Source: Batkoa obscura (Eukaryota > Entomophthoromycota > Entomophthoromycetes > Entomophthorales > Batkoaceae). Taken from it: a stretch of DNA of 64,000 bases. Below are positions 21,844-32,801 of the stretch, one piece after another (the first letter of the stretch is position 1; each line of letters begins with the position of its first letter). The position numbers and the translations under genes were made by a program. The stretch spans positions 62,001 to 126,000 of the forward strand of contig JASVEC010000060.1 of assembly GCA_030770535.1 (NCBI GenBank). The letters run 5' to 3'. A model generated the notes under the pieces. The model did no database searches. It had not been told where the DNA came from and saw nothing but the letters and a program-made list of their open reading frames with translations.

Positions 21844-24209
21844 TTACCTCCCATGAGCACATATAAATGGAAATTTAACTAAACTTAACTGATCTATTAT
21901 GTGTTGACATTGCTCAGTACTTAACTTGTCGCCAAATTTAATTGCGCCTAAAACAAGATCAATATCAATGATAATAATAAGACAGATATTATTAGTCACC
22001 TTTACAAGCAAATGTTGCACTAAATTCATTAATAGATGGTATTATAGACAAATTAAAGCCATCTTCATTCATTATGAAGTTTTTAATATCTTCTAATAAA
22101 TGAAAAATAAGATTTTGAATTTGGCCATTTAAGACATTTGATTTAGTAGTAGAGTCTAATTTATCTATGATGCTATAAAGAAAGATTGGAATTTCATATA
22201 ATATTATAGTGTTATTCTCTATTTTTAAGGTAAACCCATAACCCTTCATAATTTTATTAAAGCTTTGTGTATTTTGTATATCATTTTCTGCTATATTATG
22301 TTTAATTATTATTGCTGGATTTAATATTAAACATTCGTTGTTTTTAGATTTTAAATTCTCATTAAACCATTCAAACCTTATTCTTTCATGAGCAGCATGT
22401 TGATCTATCATTATGAATGTTTTATTTATATCTTCCTTCAAGTTATTGATATAGCCTAATATATACTTAGTATCAACTTGTCCAACCGCCTTAATTGATT
22501 TAAATATATTTTTATCTAAATTTAACATACTATTTTTGTTTGCTTCATATCGCTGCCCTAATGTTGTATTTTGTTCTTTTGGCTCCTAAAATATTATTGA
22601 ATAATGAAAATAGAAAATGTTTATAATATACTACAACGGTATTATGTAATAAGGAATTTCTTATTTGAATCAATGTTTCATTATTGCACAAAATAGATAG
22701 CGTATTATATACAAGCTGTTGCATTACAAACACTTCCTATATTCAAGTTTAGCTTAATTATTTTTAAATAAACCAACCTCTTTTCTCAATAAGCATTGAT
22801 ATTCATCCCCTATTTTATAATATAAATCAGGGATATTAGTTTTAATTGAAATCAAATAGGCCAAATGTCTTCCTATAAAAAAACTAAGTTATATCTTCTA
22901 TATCTTCTATTTCTCAACCTTTTTTTTGCTCCTAACATGAAATAAATACTAAGTATAATAAAACAGAATAATGAACAAACCTTAAGAAGCTTTAACTTAT
23001 TATTTACAATAGTTGTTATTTCCGGAATATTAACAAATCTCTTGTTTATAACTAAAACAACTCATTAGTATTTTAATATTACGACAAAACAAACATGTGA
23101 ATTGATATTTCTACAATAGTTTTAGCATATTGGTAGCTGATTGTATTAACAAACCTTTGATAGAAATGTTTTAATCGATAATAATACTTGAATTTTGTTT
23201 TCATGACATTTATATGTTACTTCTATGATATCCTAACTATTAATATATTTTTAATATTATTTAATTTATATACTTTTTCTTGATCTAGATTGATTATTTT
23301 TTGAAATCTCCTCTTAATATCGTTATCCTTCATAATAAGTAAACTTTGTATTTAATGTTAATAGAAATACTTTATTATAATTAAGGACTTCTTTGCTGTT
23401 ATAATCAAAATGAAACTCGATATTATAAAAAATAGAGGCATACATCTTTATAGTATCTTGAAGGTTGCTTATATTTTTATCCAATTCATTATACATTGCT
23501 TTTTTTCTTACTGGAATCTACTAGAAGTTAGCTTTGATGTTTCAATTTACGTTTATACATTATCAAATAACTTGGTTACTACAATGATAGTACCACGCTT
23601 TAGTTCTGTTGAAACATTTGAAATAACTGTAGAAGATATGGCCTCAAGCTAGAATTTATTAGATCCAAGTTGATTTATTTGATAAAGAGATACCCCAACA
23701 TCAACCTTATAGGCCATATAGAATGGCTCAACTCTACTAATAATTTCCAAATGAGCAACGTTTGAAATACAATAAAAAACTAAAATTTTATTATATTTTG
23801 AAAAGATATTACTATAATTCTTTACTTTTTTTATAGTGATTAAAATATAGACTACTATCATTATTGTAAGTTGAACTACGACCTTAAAAAAATTATGTTA
23901 GATAATGAATAGATTAAACTAACAATAGTACTTTCGAAGTTGTTGATATTTTTCATATCTGAAAGTTTGATTCCATTTCCATTATCACTGATTTTCAAGG
24001 TCAAAGGGTTTAATATCAATTCTATATTAATTTTTGAGGCATGTGAATCGATACCTATTAAATAGAATAAAAGCAGTAACAGTAATAGTGTTGTATTTAC
24101 TTATTTCCAAGAGTTTTTTTAAACATTGATTCAGATCATATATAAATAATGAGGATTCTATTTCTCTTTTATCTTTATCGCTCAAAACATTTATTATTTT
24201 ATGATCCAT
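21844..24209 (-). CDS. MLH3: MLH3-like MutL homologue with many tiny introns
   Basis: MLH3 pairs with MLH1 as the MutL-gamma nuclease of meiotic crossover and mismatch repair. Joined exons run MDHKIINVLSDKDKREIE ... DLNQCLKKLLEISIDSHASK (compare human LGQCVEELALNSIDAEAK), LKISDNGNGIKLSDM, VAHLEIISRVEPFYM, ELKRGTIIVVTKLFD, IPVRKKAMYNELDKNI, CLINKRFVNIPEI and, after almost no linker, FKSIKAVGQVDTKYILGYIN, DQHAAHERIRFEWF, FACKGAIKFGDKLS and FPFICAHGR. The endonuclease metal motif DQHA-x2-E-x4-E and the CAHGR motif mark MLH3. About ten introns are needed, one only 31 nt (23052-23082). The GHKL ATPase base Glu and Mg-binding Asn are Lys and Ile, and the GFRGEAL lid motif is not seen. The frame stops just after CAHGR, where relatives continue with PS and 40-60 more residues. 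Confidence 0.82.
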
Positions 24210-24550
24210 AATTAAACTCTACTTTGTAATAATACTTTTCTTTTTATATCAAAGCACTTAATGCATTTTTTTATCCAAGTATCAAACTATGTATAAACTG
24301 TAGAATATCACTAATAATGCTTAAAACATTCATAATAAATATGTAAATATTACTAATAGCTACCATTTAGCTTCTAATTTTTGTTACTTTACTTTTAATA
24401 AGACAGTAATAAATCATCCCTTGTTTCACCTCAAGAATAACTCATAATAATCTAACTAATTAAACAAAACAAAAAACAAGGGATAATAATAAGAACATAA
24501 AGTATTACGTAGTAATAAAAGGATAAAGTATATAAACTAGAATAAAGTTG
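24210..24550. other. Divergent promoter region of MLH3 and HSP20 gene 2
   Basis: About 340 bp. Contains the AAAGTATATAAA box at 24525-24536, otherwise nothing recognised. Confidence 0.5.
24525..24536 (+). promoter_or_regulatory. TATA-like box AAAGTATATAAA of HSP20 gene 2
   Basis: It lies 45 bp upstream of ATG 24581 but only 15 bp upstream of ATG 24551. If it positions the transcript start about 30 bp downstream, translation must begin at 24581. Confidence 0.5.
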
Positions 24551-24580
24551 ATGACTATTCCATTTTTATTATATAAAACT

Positions 24581-24934
24581 ATGGCCACCAAATATCCACA
24601 CCAATGGGCAGAATCTGCCAACTCTTATTATTTTCAAGTAAAATTACCAGGATTCGAAAATGATGATATTGATATCAATATTGATCATGGCACATTAAAA
24701 ATATCAGCAGATAAAGCAAAAGAGGAGGAAGATGAGGAGGAAATCAATAATAGAAAGAGCAATATTAATGAGAAGGAGGCATTTAAATATAATGTAGATC
24801 TACCTGCTGATAAGATTTGTCTTTCCAAAGTACATGCCTTTATTCAACAAGGTCTCCTTATTGTCAAATGCCCTAAGTTAACAAAATCGGATTTGCCTTC
24901 CTTAAAAGTTCAATTGTTGAAAAACAACCTTTAA
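24581..24934 (+). CDS. Small heat-shock protein (HSP20), compact form
   Basis: 118-residue alpha-crystallin chaperone in one exon: WAESANSYYFQVKLPGFEND, IDINIDHGTLKISADKAKEE, FKYNVDLPADKICLSKVHAF, QQGLLIVKCPKL. A Glu-rich loop (EEEDEEEINNRK) replaces the Gln/Asn insert of the other HSP20 at 21041. An in-frame ATG at 24551 would add MTIPFLLYKT, but the TATA box at 24525-24536 is too close to it and ATG 24581 has a good context (aaaactATGGCC), so 24581 is preferred. The two HSP20 genes share orientation and TATA sequence and flank MLH3, but their proteins differ too much to be a recent tandem copy. Confidence 0.88.
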   Translation: MATKYPHQWAESANSYYFQVKLPGFENDDIDINIDHGTLKISADKAKEEEDEEEINNRKSNINEKEAFKYNVDLPADKICLSKVHAFIQQGLLIVKCPKLTKSDLPSLKVQLLKNNL

Positions 24935-25110
24935 GTTTCATTATTAAAATTGGTAATCTTATTCAATATTTTTTAATTTAATTTCCTTTTTTAGTTCTCT
25001 CTTACTTGAAAAATATTACTTAGAATAACAAAGATATTTATTACATTAATATAATTTTATTTAGATTAATTTTAAAAGGAAACAGAATAGAACATATGTG
25101 TGATCCTGAT

Positions 25111-26288
25111 TTAAGTATGATAATTATTAGAATTGAATAAATTTTGATTAAAATCTTTAGTAAAAGACTTATTAGACGATAATTGATAATAGGAATAAGG
25201 ACTAGATTGTATAGGTTTGAAATCAGAGGGATCATAAGTATCTTCCATATCTTCTAATAGTTCTTTAACTTCCCAAACGTTTTGATTTCCAGATACCGAA
25301 AATTCTAAATCTTCTTTTGTAATTGAATCCCAATATTTATAAACCATCATCACTGATAATAATGTACATATCACTTCAAAAAAGAAACCATCAATATAAT
25401 GTCCCATATAATCACATATACGTGGTGATAAAATATGTAATATTATTTGTCCTGAAATAAATAAAAGTAAACCAAGGATAACATTGCCTAAAAAACATTA
25501 GTATAAACAATTCTATTATTGTTTAATATTTTATATTACCAATTGGCCATAAATCGTCTAAAGTGTTTACAACTAAAATAATTTGCAATACTGAATAAAT
25601 TAAGATAGATAAACCTTGAAATATGTACATCCAAATCCAAAGTACTGTTGGGGAAGTTGAACTAAAACCAATGTTTAGAAAGGTACCAACTGCAACAAAA
25701 TAACTTAATCCAAATACTACAAAACTTAATACTCTTATTGTCTTTAAGAAATAAATTAGTGTTTTTATATTAATAATAAATAAGATATATTACCCACAAA
25801 GACCAAAAAGTACCATCTTCAGCAAATTGAAACCCAACAAACCCGTTTAGCATTAAACTAAATAAACAAGCTGATATTAACCCATAATACCCGGCTACTA
25901 AAAATGGGTAGGCAGGTGATGCGGTTGCTACTAACCCAGAAACAACAATAAATTCCATAACAATCGTTAACAAATAAAGATAGAAAAATAAAACCATTTC
26001 TTTTCGACCTAAATAAATAACATTAATAAAGTTAACATATAAGCTATTAATATTCATTAACTTACCAACAGCAGTATACTTTGTTTTTATATGATAGATC
26101 ATAACTATTGTCATTAATAAAGCTACTATTTGCATGGCTAAAGTAGCTGGTTGGAAGATTAGCGTAGAGTTGATTTCTATAGATCTAGCATAACATAAAG
26201 GACCATTTAAGTGAGGCTTTTCAACTAAAGGACATAATGGTAGAGGGGCATTTTCACATAACCCAAAATAACGACCGAATTGAATCAT
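25111..26288 (-). CDS. CHS7: CHS7, chitin synthase export chaperone
   Basis: Chs7 is a polytopic ER protein needed for chitin synthase III (Chs3) to leave the ER; the family is fungal. The N-terminus has LCENAPLPLCPLVEKP and GPLCYARSIEINSTLIFQPA (yeast ALPLCSLIG, CYSRNIELANTIIFQ), followed by about seven hydrophobic helices with YHIKTKYTAVGRKEMVLFFY, NGFVGFQFAEDGTFWSLW and LDDLWPIGNVILGLLLF. The hydrophilic tail (TKEDLEFSVSG to NSNNYHT) is cytosolic and variable as usual. Three introns. Start ATG 26286-26288; stop at 25111-25113. Length about 350 residues matches the family. This gene is the best single proof that the host is a fungus. Confidence 0.93.
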
Positions 26289-28040
26289 GAGATTTTTAAA
26301 GAAATAAAATTAATTTTAAGAGTCTAAAGAAAAATAATAATTATGAAAGAGAGAAATAAAGGAATTTTTAATAAATAATATAAGAAAGGATAAGTATCAC
26401 AAAATTAAATTTCCTACAACCTGATAGTAACGATATTATCTTTTTTAATACCGTTGTATTTTGAGTTTATTTCATTAACTGTTTGATATTTTTCAATTTT
26501 TTATGAATTTACCACGTTTTTTATTTGTTGTGCTGCTTTACTCAATCTTGGCTAAATAGGCCTGAATTCATTTAATTGGCTCTTGCGTTATTAATTTGTA
26601 GCTTAAAACATTTGGCAAAATTAAAACTATAGAAAATCAATTAATTTTCTAGTTTTTAAATAGTTTAATTAATGATTCTATTAATATATTATTACTCTTA
26701 ATTAAATAGAGTATATTATTTATATTAAACCAAATCTATATTTTCATTTAAGGTTTATTGAATATGTAGTTTATTTTAAAATTTGTTTAAAAATAATCCA
26801 GGTTGAATTAATGAATTCATTGTCACATTCTTTGTTGCTTGAATTTAGTTAAAATAATCAAGTAACTAATGTTGTAATCAATAACAATTATAGTTAATTA
26901 CTAGTTAGTCATTATATATATATTATATTGATTTATAATAAATAACTAGTTAAAGTACAATTCATTAAAAAAAATAGTAACAATAAAAATCAAATTTTTA
27001 TAGTCAAATTATTTTACATACAAATTTAAATAGCTGTATTCAATAATAAACATAATAAACTATTTCTATTATTTTTGTTAAAGTCAAGCCAATGATTTTC
27101 AAATTTTAAGCTGCTTTAAAATTATTGAAAAATTGTTAAAACAGAATTTAATCAAGGCTTTCGAATGCTGTAGCATTTGTAACATTGGAGTCTCCTTAGC
27201 TTAGCAGTATATTTTAAGTTACTATGTGACAACGCCATAAAAATTAACGATTATTGATTTTTTAGTGATACATAATCTATCATGTTAGTTTTATATCACC
27301 ATGATAGGAGTTTATTTTTATTAGAGAGTTTATTAGATATCTTTATAAAATTATTTAGCATAATGCAGCTATTAAAGTACAAGCTAAAGTGCCAATTTTC
27401 ATTTCAAATAAAAATATTGAGACATAAGTGCACTTTTATATATGTTGACATTTTTTTGTTTCAATATTTAACATTAACTTTTAAGTTTACATAGCAATAA
27501 AAAGAACGGATAAACTGAAACCGAAAATGACATTCCTAAGTGTATTATATTAGAATTTACAAAAGTATTCAAGTGTTTTTGTTATATAAATTTATTGGCT
27601 TTATAGTATAACTTTAAATTTTACATATTTATCTCTAGATAACATCAGAAACTATGTTAAAGGAAACTTAACGATTGAAAAACATTTTTCTTACCATTCC
27701 CTTATAAAGGCTGGTAATGTTTTAATGTGCAGAGTAGAGTAACTTTAGAAAACCCTTTTAATAAACTTTTCAAAGTATATAGTTCCTTACCACTTTTTAA
27801 AGCTATTTTCATGAAAGATTTAATACTTTTTAACACTTTCAACAATTCATTGCATTCAATATTGACTTTGAAATTGCTTCTTTACATCTTAATAGTTTGG
27901 TTTATTCCAATATCGATTTTACCATGCCATTTCATCAATCCAAATAAGCCACATGATTTTTAAAAATTGAATCTTTAATTGAACCAATCAACAGAGTTAT
28001 TAAAATTATTAATTGAAACTTTCAAAACTTTATTTATTTC
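26289..28040. other. 1.75-kb AT-rich spacer upstream of EDE1
   Basis: Short frames around 27282-27494 and 27727-27963 begin at non-ATG codons and have no family resemblance. No tRNA, MITE or repeat seen. Confidence 0.6.
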
Positions 28041-31000
28041 ATGGCACCAACAACCCCATATGCCTCAAGTGATATTGGCAATAAGCCATTTGATCTTTTA
28101 TTTGAAGATAGTTTATTAAAGAGTCCATCAAATGGTAGTGAAACAAGTGGTAAAGGATACAATATAGGTAGAAGTGCCTCCTCAAACCCATCTTTAAATG
28201 TACCTGACTTTGGAAATAATTCGGATAAAAAAGAGATGTTTACTCCAATTGAAGAACAAGCATTCGACTTTTTATTCGAAAAAATGGGTGGTAAACAATT
28301 AGGTTTTTTGGATGGCAACCAAGCTGTCCCTTATTTTAAAAAGTCAAACTTGGATCCTAGTACCCTTTCAAAAGTAAATTTGAATTTAATTATTAAATTA
28401 AAAGAATGATAAACTAATCACATGAATTCTCATTCAGATTTGGCAAATGGCAGATTTAAAAAATGAAGGTTTATTGCGTTTTCCTGGATTTAAAGTTGCT
28501 ATGAAACTCATTGCCATGGCTCAAAATGGAAGAACACTAGCTTTATCACATCTGAGTGGAGGTAGATTTTTATGCCCATAAATTTATAAAAAATTGATCA
28601 GATTTTTTAGCTTGTCCATTACCAACTTTTGATGGAATAATAATACCAACATCACGTTCATCATCACGTTCAACAAGAGGAAGTTTTAGTCGATCACCTT
28701 TTGATCAAGTTTCAAACTCACCATTTGATAGTTTAGCAAGCAATAGTAGAAAGTTTAGTAAGATACCATTTTCAGATGCCCAAAAATATTATAGAATATT
28801 TCAAAAAGCATCATTTGGTGAAGATGTATTAGATGGAAACTCAGTAAGAGATATTATGATGAAGAGTAATATTCCAGTTGAAATATTGAAGGATATTTGG
28901 AACGTATCTGATACAGAAGGTAAAGGACAGCTTGAAGCATTTGAATTTATTATAGCTATGTACTATATGGAAAATGTAATGAATGATACTATTGCAGAAA
29001 TTCCGTTAAGACTTCCTTTGGATATCAAAGAGTCTGCGTTGAGTGCAGTAAAAGTATTAACTCAGCCTTCACCACCAGTATCCGTCAATAACTTTAGAAA
29101 TATGCCATCTTATTCAAGCATCAACTCATACTCAACTTCATTAACATCTCCATTTAATAATCAGTTTTCTACAGCTCAAACGAATCCTTATGCTACTACA
29201 ACTAATGCACCATTCAGTTCATCTATTTATAATGAAAAAAATGATATGACATGGGACATATCTAAACAAGACCTCAATAAATACTACTCTTTCTTTGATA
29301 ATGTTGTCTCAAATCCACTCTCCAGAATGTCCAGTCAAGAAGCATATCAAATATTTATTAGATCAAAACTATCAAATAGCGATTTAGCCGAGATCTGGTA
29401 AGTTTATTTTGTAATTTTGTAACTAAATTTATCATTTATTAGGGAATTAGCAGATATTAAAAGCAGAGGTAGTTTAAGTAGGGATGAGTTTGCAGTTGCT
29501 ATGCATTTAATTTATGATCGTCTAAATGGGAATGATATCCCTTTGAAGTTACCCAAATCACTTATTCCTCCTGGTATGAGAGATTCTAATTCTTTTTCTA
29601 AAGGTACACAATACATTCTTATTTACTTACCATTTTAATATATAAAAAGCTACAACATCATTACCAGGTTCACATGAGTTTGATCTTTTGATAAACGAGC
29701 CTCAAAAAAAGCAAGGTGTTTTATTTTAATTTATTATATTATGAACAATTCTAAATCTATTTTTAAGATCCATTCCTTGAATCAAAATCTATGCCTTCTT
29801 TTTCAGATATAAATGAATCTGACCTGTTATCTTTTGATACAAGTAATGCCCCATCACTTAGTAGCTATAACACTGCTATACCATTCGAGAGTAGTTTCAA
29901 CATGAACAAAGTTAATATGGATAAGCTTAAAGCAGAGATTGATCCAATTAAGAATGAAATCGAAGACGCAATTGAAAGTATCAATTCACATCGTCCACGT
30001 AAAGCAAAACTTGAATCTCAATCTGAGTTTTTAGAAGAACAGAAAAGACAACTCACTTTAAAAATTAATGAAATTGATACTTCAACGCAATTAACCCAAG
30101 CTCAAATGCTGGATTTACAAAATAAAATTCAAGATCTAGAACCTAAGCTTATAAATGAAAAGGAAGAGCTAGCTCAAATACAAAATCAGTGCCTTAATAA
30201 ACAAAAAGAGATCGAAGAGGAGAGCCTAAAGATTCAAGAAAGCTTGGCGAAATCAAAGATGGCTAAGGAATATCTTCATTATTTACAAGGGTTAATTTTA
30301 GAAACTCAAAAAAAAGTTGAAGAAAATAATAAAATAGCAGAAACTACAAAAGTACAAAATGAAGCTAATGATGAAATTGATCCATTCACTGCTCTTGTTG
30401 AAAATGAAAGTAAAAAAGTAGAGAATAATACTAGAGATATAAACGATCCATTTATGTCATTAGTTGAAGACACTAAGGCTAAGGAAATCACAGAACATCC
30501 AGTGGCTTTAGAAGAAGAGGATCCTTTTATGTCATTAGTTGAAGAAAATAAAGGTCAAGAAGTTCAAGTAAAAAAAGTAGAGTCTTTAAATGTAGAGGAG
30601 AATGATCCTTTCTTAGCATTAGTAGATAACAACAAAAATACTGTAAAACCAGAAGAAGAAGCAAATGATTCAACTAAAGTAAAAGAGGACATTGGGGAAA
30701 CTTCATTTACTGAAGACGATCCTTTTGCGGATAACAATATTGTTGATATTAACCAAAGTTTAGAGCCTACATTTTCATTTGATGATCTTGTTTCTTCTAG
30801 AGATATAGCTAAATCGGAAATAAAAAAAGATACTGTAAAAATGGTACTAAAAGAAAACTCTAAAGATGATCAAATTACATCTCCCAAACCAGAATCTTTA
30901 CTAGGAAATCATACTCAAAATAACCCCCTCCCTCCTCTCTCACCTCCACCTTCAGCTAGTAAAACTCAGACTTCTTTTTCACCATTTGAAGTTGTTTCAG

Positions 31001-32034
31001 CTACATCACCACCATTATCACCGATATCTATTACAGAGCTCCCTAATTCTAATATGTCACCATCTCAAAAATCCATTAATGAATTAATAGCTGTACCTGA
31101 AACTAGTAATTATAAATCACACATTAATTTTGATTTAGAAAACATTAATGATGAAAAGACATTGTTGGCCTTTTTTAATAAACATATGAATGACCTTCAT
31201 GTAATATCAATTGATAATGAGGATGTTGAAGAAAAAAGAATTCAAAAGGCAAGTTTAAATTATAATTTCCCACAAGGTTTGTTTGATCAATTAGAATCAC
31301 CAATCTTTGATGAAGTGATACCGACTAAAGAAAATTTAACATTTATTACAGAAAAATTTGATTTTGAAGCTCAAACTCCTGATCCTAATAATGATACAAG
31401 CTTCTTATCTACTCAGTTAGATGATAGTGATCCCTTCGCTATGATAGCAGAAAGAGAAACAAGTGTTATTAGTAATTTTCCATTGCCACAAGAGTATTCA
31501 CCAAAATCAAATCCATTTGGTGATAGCTTCGAAGACTCGTTTTCCAGTGCACACATGCCTTCAACTTCAAGTCATCTAAACAATCCAATATCACGTACCG
31601 AGTCTACTAATGTTTATTATGATGCACATGAAAATATGAGTCATTTGAAAAATGACATCATAACCACAAGCCTACCTATTAGTGAAAAGGGAGATGAAAC
31701 ACACAATGATCAGTCACAAAATATGGAAAAACAAAACAGTGAAGTAAAAAAGGATGAAGTAAAAGGCAATGAAGCGCAAAATACTCAAGTTAAGGATAAA
31801 GAAACACAAAATACTGAAGTAGGGGATAGTGAAATACAAGATACCGAAGTAAGGGATAGTGAAACACAACCTGGTTTTGGAACACCTAATGGTATTATTG
31901 AATCTCTTAAAGTTGATGACTCTAAAGTTACTGAATTAATGCAAATGGGATTCACTATTGAACAAGCTAATGAAGCTTTAGCGAAATATGATAATGATCT
32001 TGATCTTGCCACTAATTTCCTTTTGGATTCTTAA
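28041..32034 (+). CDS. EDE1: EDE1/Eps15-type endocytic scaffold
   Basis: Early-arriving scaffold of clathrin-mediated endocytosis. Three EH domains bind NPF-type motifs: about residues 67-155 (FTPIEEQAFDFLFEKMGG ... IWQMADLKNEGLLRFPGF), 205-295 (FSDAQKYYRIFQKAS ... IWNVSDTEGKGQLEAFEFI) and 370-460 (LNKYYSFFDNV ... ELADIKSRGSLSRDEF). A long coiled coil follows (KLKAEIDPIKNEIEDAI to YLHYLQGL), then an acidic, Ser/Pro-rich region with repeated DPF modules (DPFTALVE, DPFMSLVE twice, DPFLALVD), which can bind AP-2-like appendages. The last 40 residues are a ubiquitin-binding UBA (VTELMQMGFTIEQANEAL). Introns fall between and within the EH domains; the last exon is 2.2 kb. Total about 1,250 residues, close to yeast Ede1 (1,381). 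Confidence 0.92.
31741..31872 (+). repeat. Degenerate tandem repeat inside EDE1
   Basis: About five imperfect copies of a 27-30 bp unit encode (K/R)D-x-E-x-Q-(N/D)T-x-V. It lies just before the UBA domain and is hydrophilic spacer sequence. Confidence 0.7.
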
Positions 32035-32164
32035 TAACAAAATATTCCTATAATTTAATTTATGAAGTTTTTTATGAAGTTTTTTGTAATAATTTTATTT
32101 TGTAAAAAATGTTTTAACAAGCAACATAATAGCTTGATATTGAATAAAATAAAATTATCAATAT

Positions 32165-32263
32165 TGGGGATGTATTTTTGTATTTAAGAATTTTACTGAC
32201 AATTTTTCCACATAAATAGCGCTTAAAAATGGAAAAATAATGAAACTAAAAAAAACAACCCCA
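32165..32263 (+). mobile_element. MITE copy B
   Basis: TGGGGATGTATTTTTG at the left and AAAACAACCCCA at the right; the interior TTTCCACATAAATAGCGCTTAAAAATGG follows copy A closely. Flanking TA bases have drifted to TT on the right, suggesting an older copy. Confidence 0.8.
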
Positions 32264-32663
32264 TTAATTTATTAAATTTAGTTACTCAAATAAAAATATT
32301 TAAAGCAATAATTTAAATGCAATTAATTTATTTTATTCATAAATTGCAAATCACTATCTTATGAATACAAGTTTGTTTATTATTTAAATTCAAATTACTA
32401 TTATTTTATGATAAGTTTAAGTAAATACATTTAATACTAATGATAATAATAAGTTTAAGCATTTATATAAAAATCTTTTGTAATATGAATCAACCGTAGC
32501 TTTTTCGTACTGATATAGAATTTAGATTTTAATTACTCATTTTTATTTATTATATTAAATTACAATACAGGAAGCTAAAAAGCTCTCTAAGTGAAAGGGT
32601 TGTAGGTATGGGATGTGAAGTTTTTTTAGCCAAGTCGGTTGCATGGATTCTAAATAAAAGATA

Positions 32664-32764
32664 TGGGGATGTTTTTTTTGGCTTTATTACTTTTTCCATC
32701 CTTTAAGTGCTAATTGAGTGGAGAAATTATTAGTAAAGCTCTTAAACACAAAAATACATCCCCA
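32664..32764 (-). mobile_element. MITE copy C (inverted relative to A and B)
   Basis: TGGGGATGTTTTTTTTGGC at left and ATACATCCCCA at right, each flanked by TA. The inverted ends are the best preserved of the family. Interior CTTTAAGTGCTAATTGAGTGG is the reverse complement of the A/B core. Confidence 0.85.
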
Positions 32765-32766
32765 TA

Positions 32767-32801
32767 TGGAAAAAGTAAAAGTTAAAAAAAAAACACCTCC
32801 A
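32767..32801 (+). mobile_element. MITE right-end fragment beside copy C
   Basis: GGAAAAAGTAAAAGTTAAAA followed by an A run and ACACCTCCA repeats the right end of copy A, including the following TATGATAAG. It is either the remainder of an older copy into which C inserted, or an adjacent truncated copy. Confidence 0.6.

Noticed and set aside
21844-21846. Missing MLH3 tail as an unspliced intron (AG^GTAAAC after CAHG)
   Set aside because: No downstream exon in the next 190 bp encodes the expected P-S/T continuation, so the stop was kept as the end, with doubt noted.
23410-23652. Plus-strand ORF within MLH3
   Set aside because: Overlaps MLH3 exons on the minus strand that align to the family; no independent support.
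27150-27240. Possible RNA gene around TTTCGAATGC
   Set aside because: No cloverleaf or box A/box B pair can be folded by eye.
27727-27963. Small hydrophobic frame in the spacer before EDE1
   Set aside because: Begins at GTG, low-complexity, no homology recognised.
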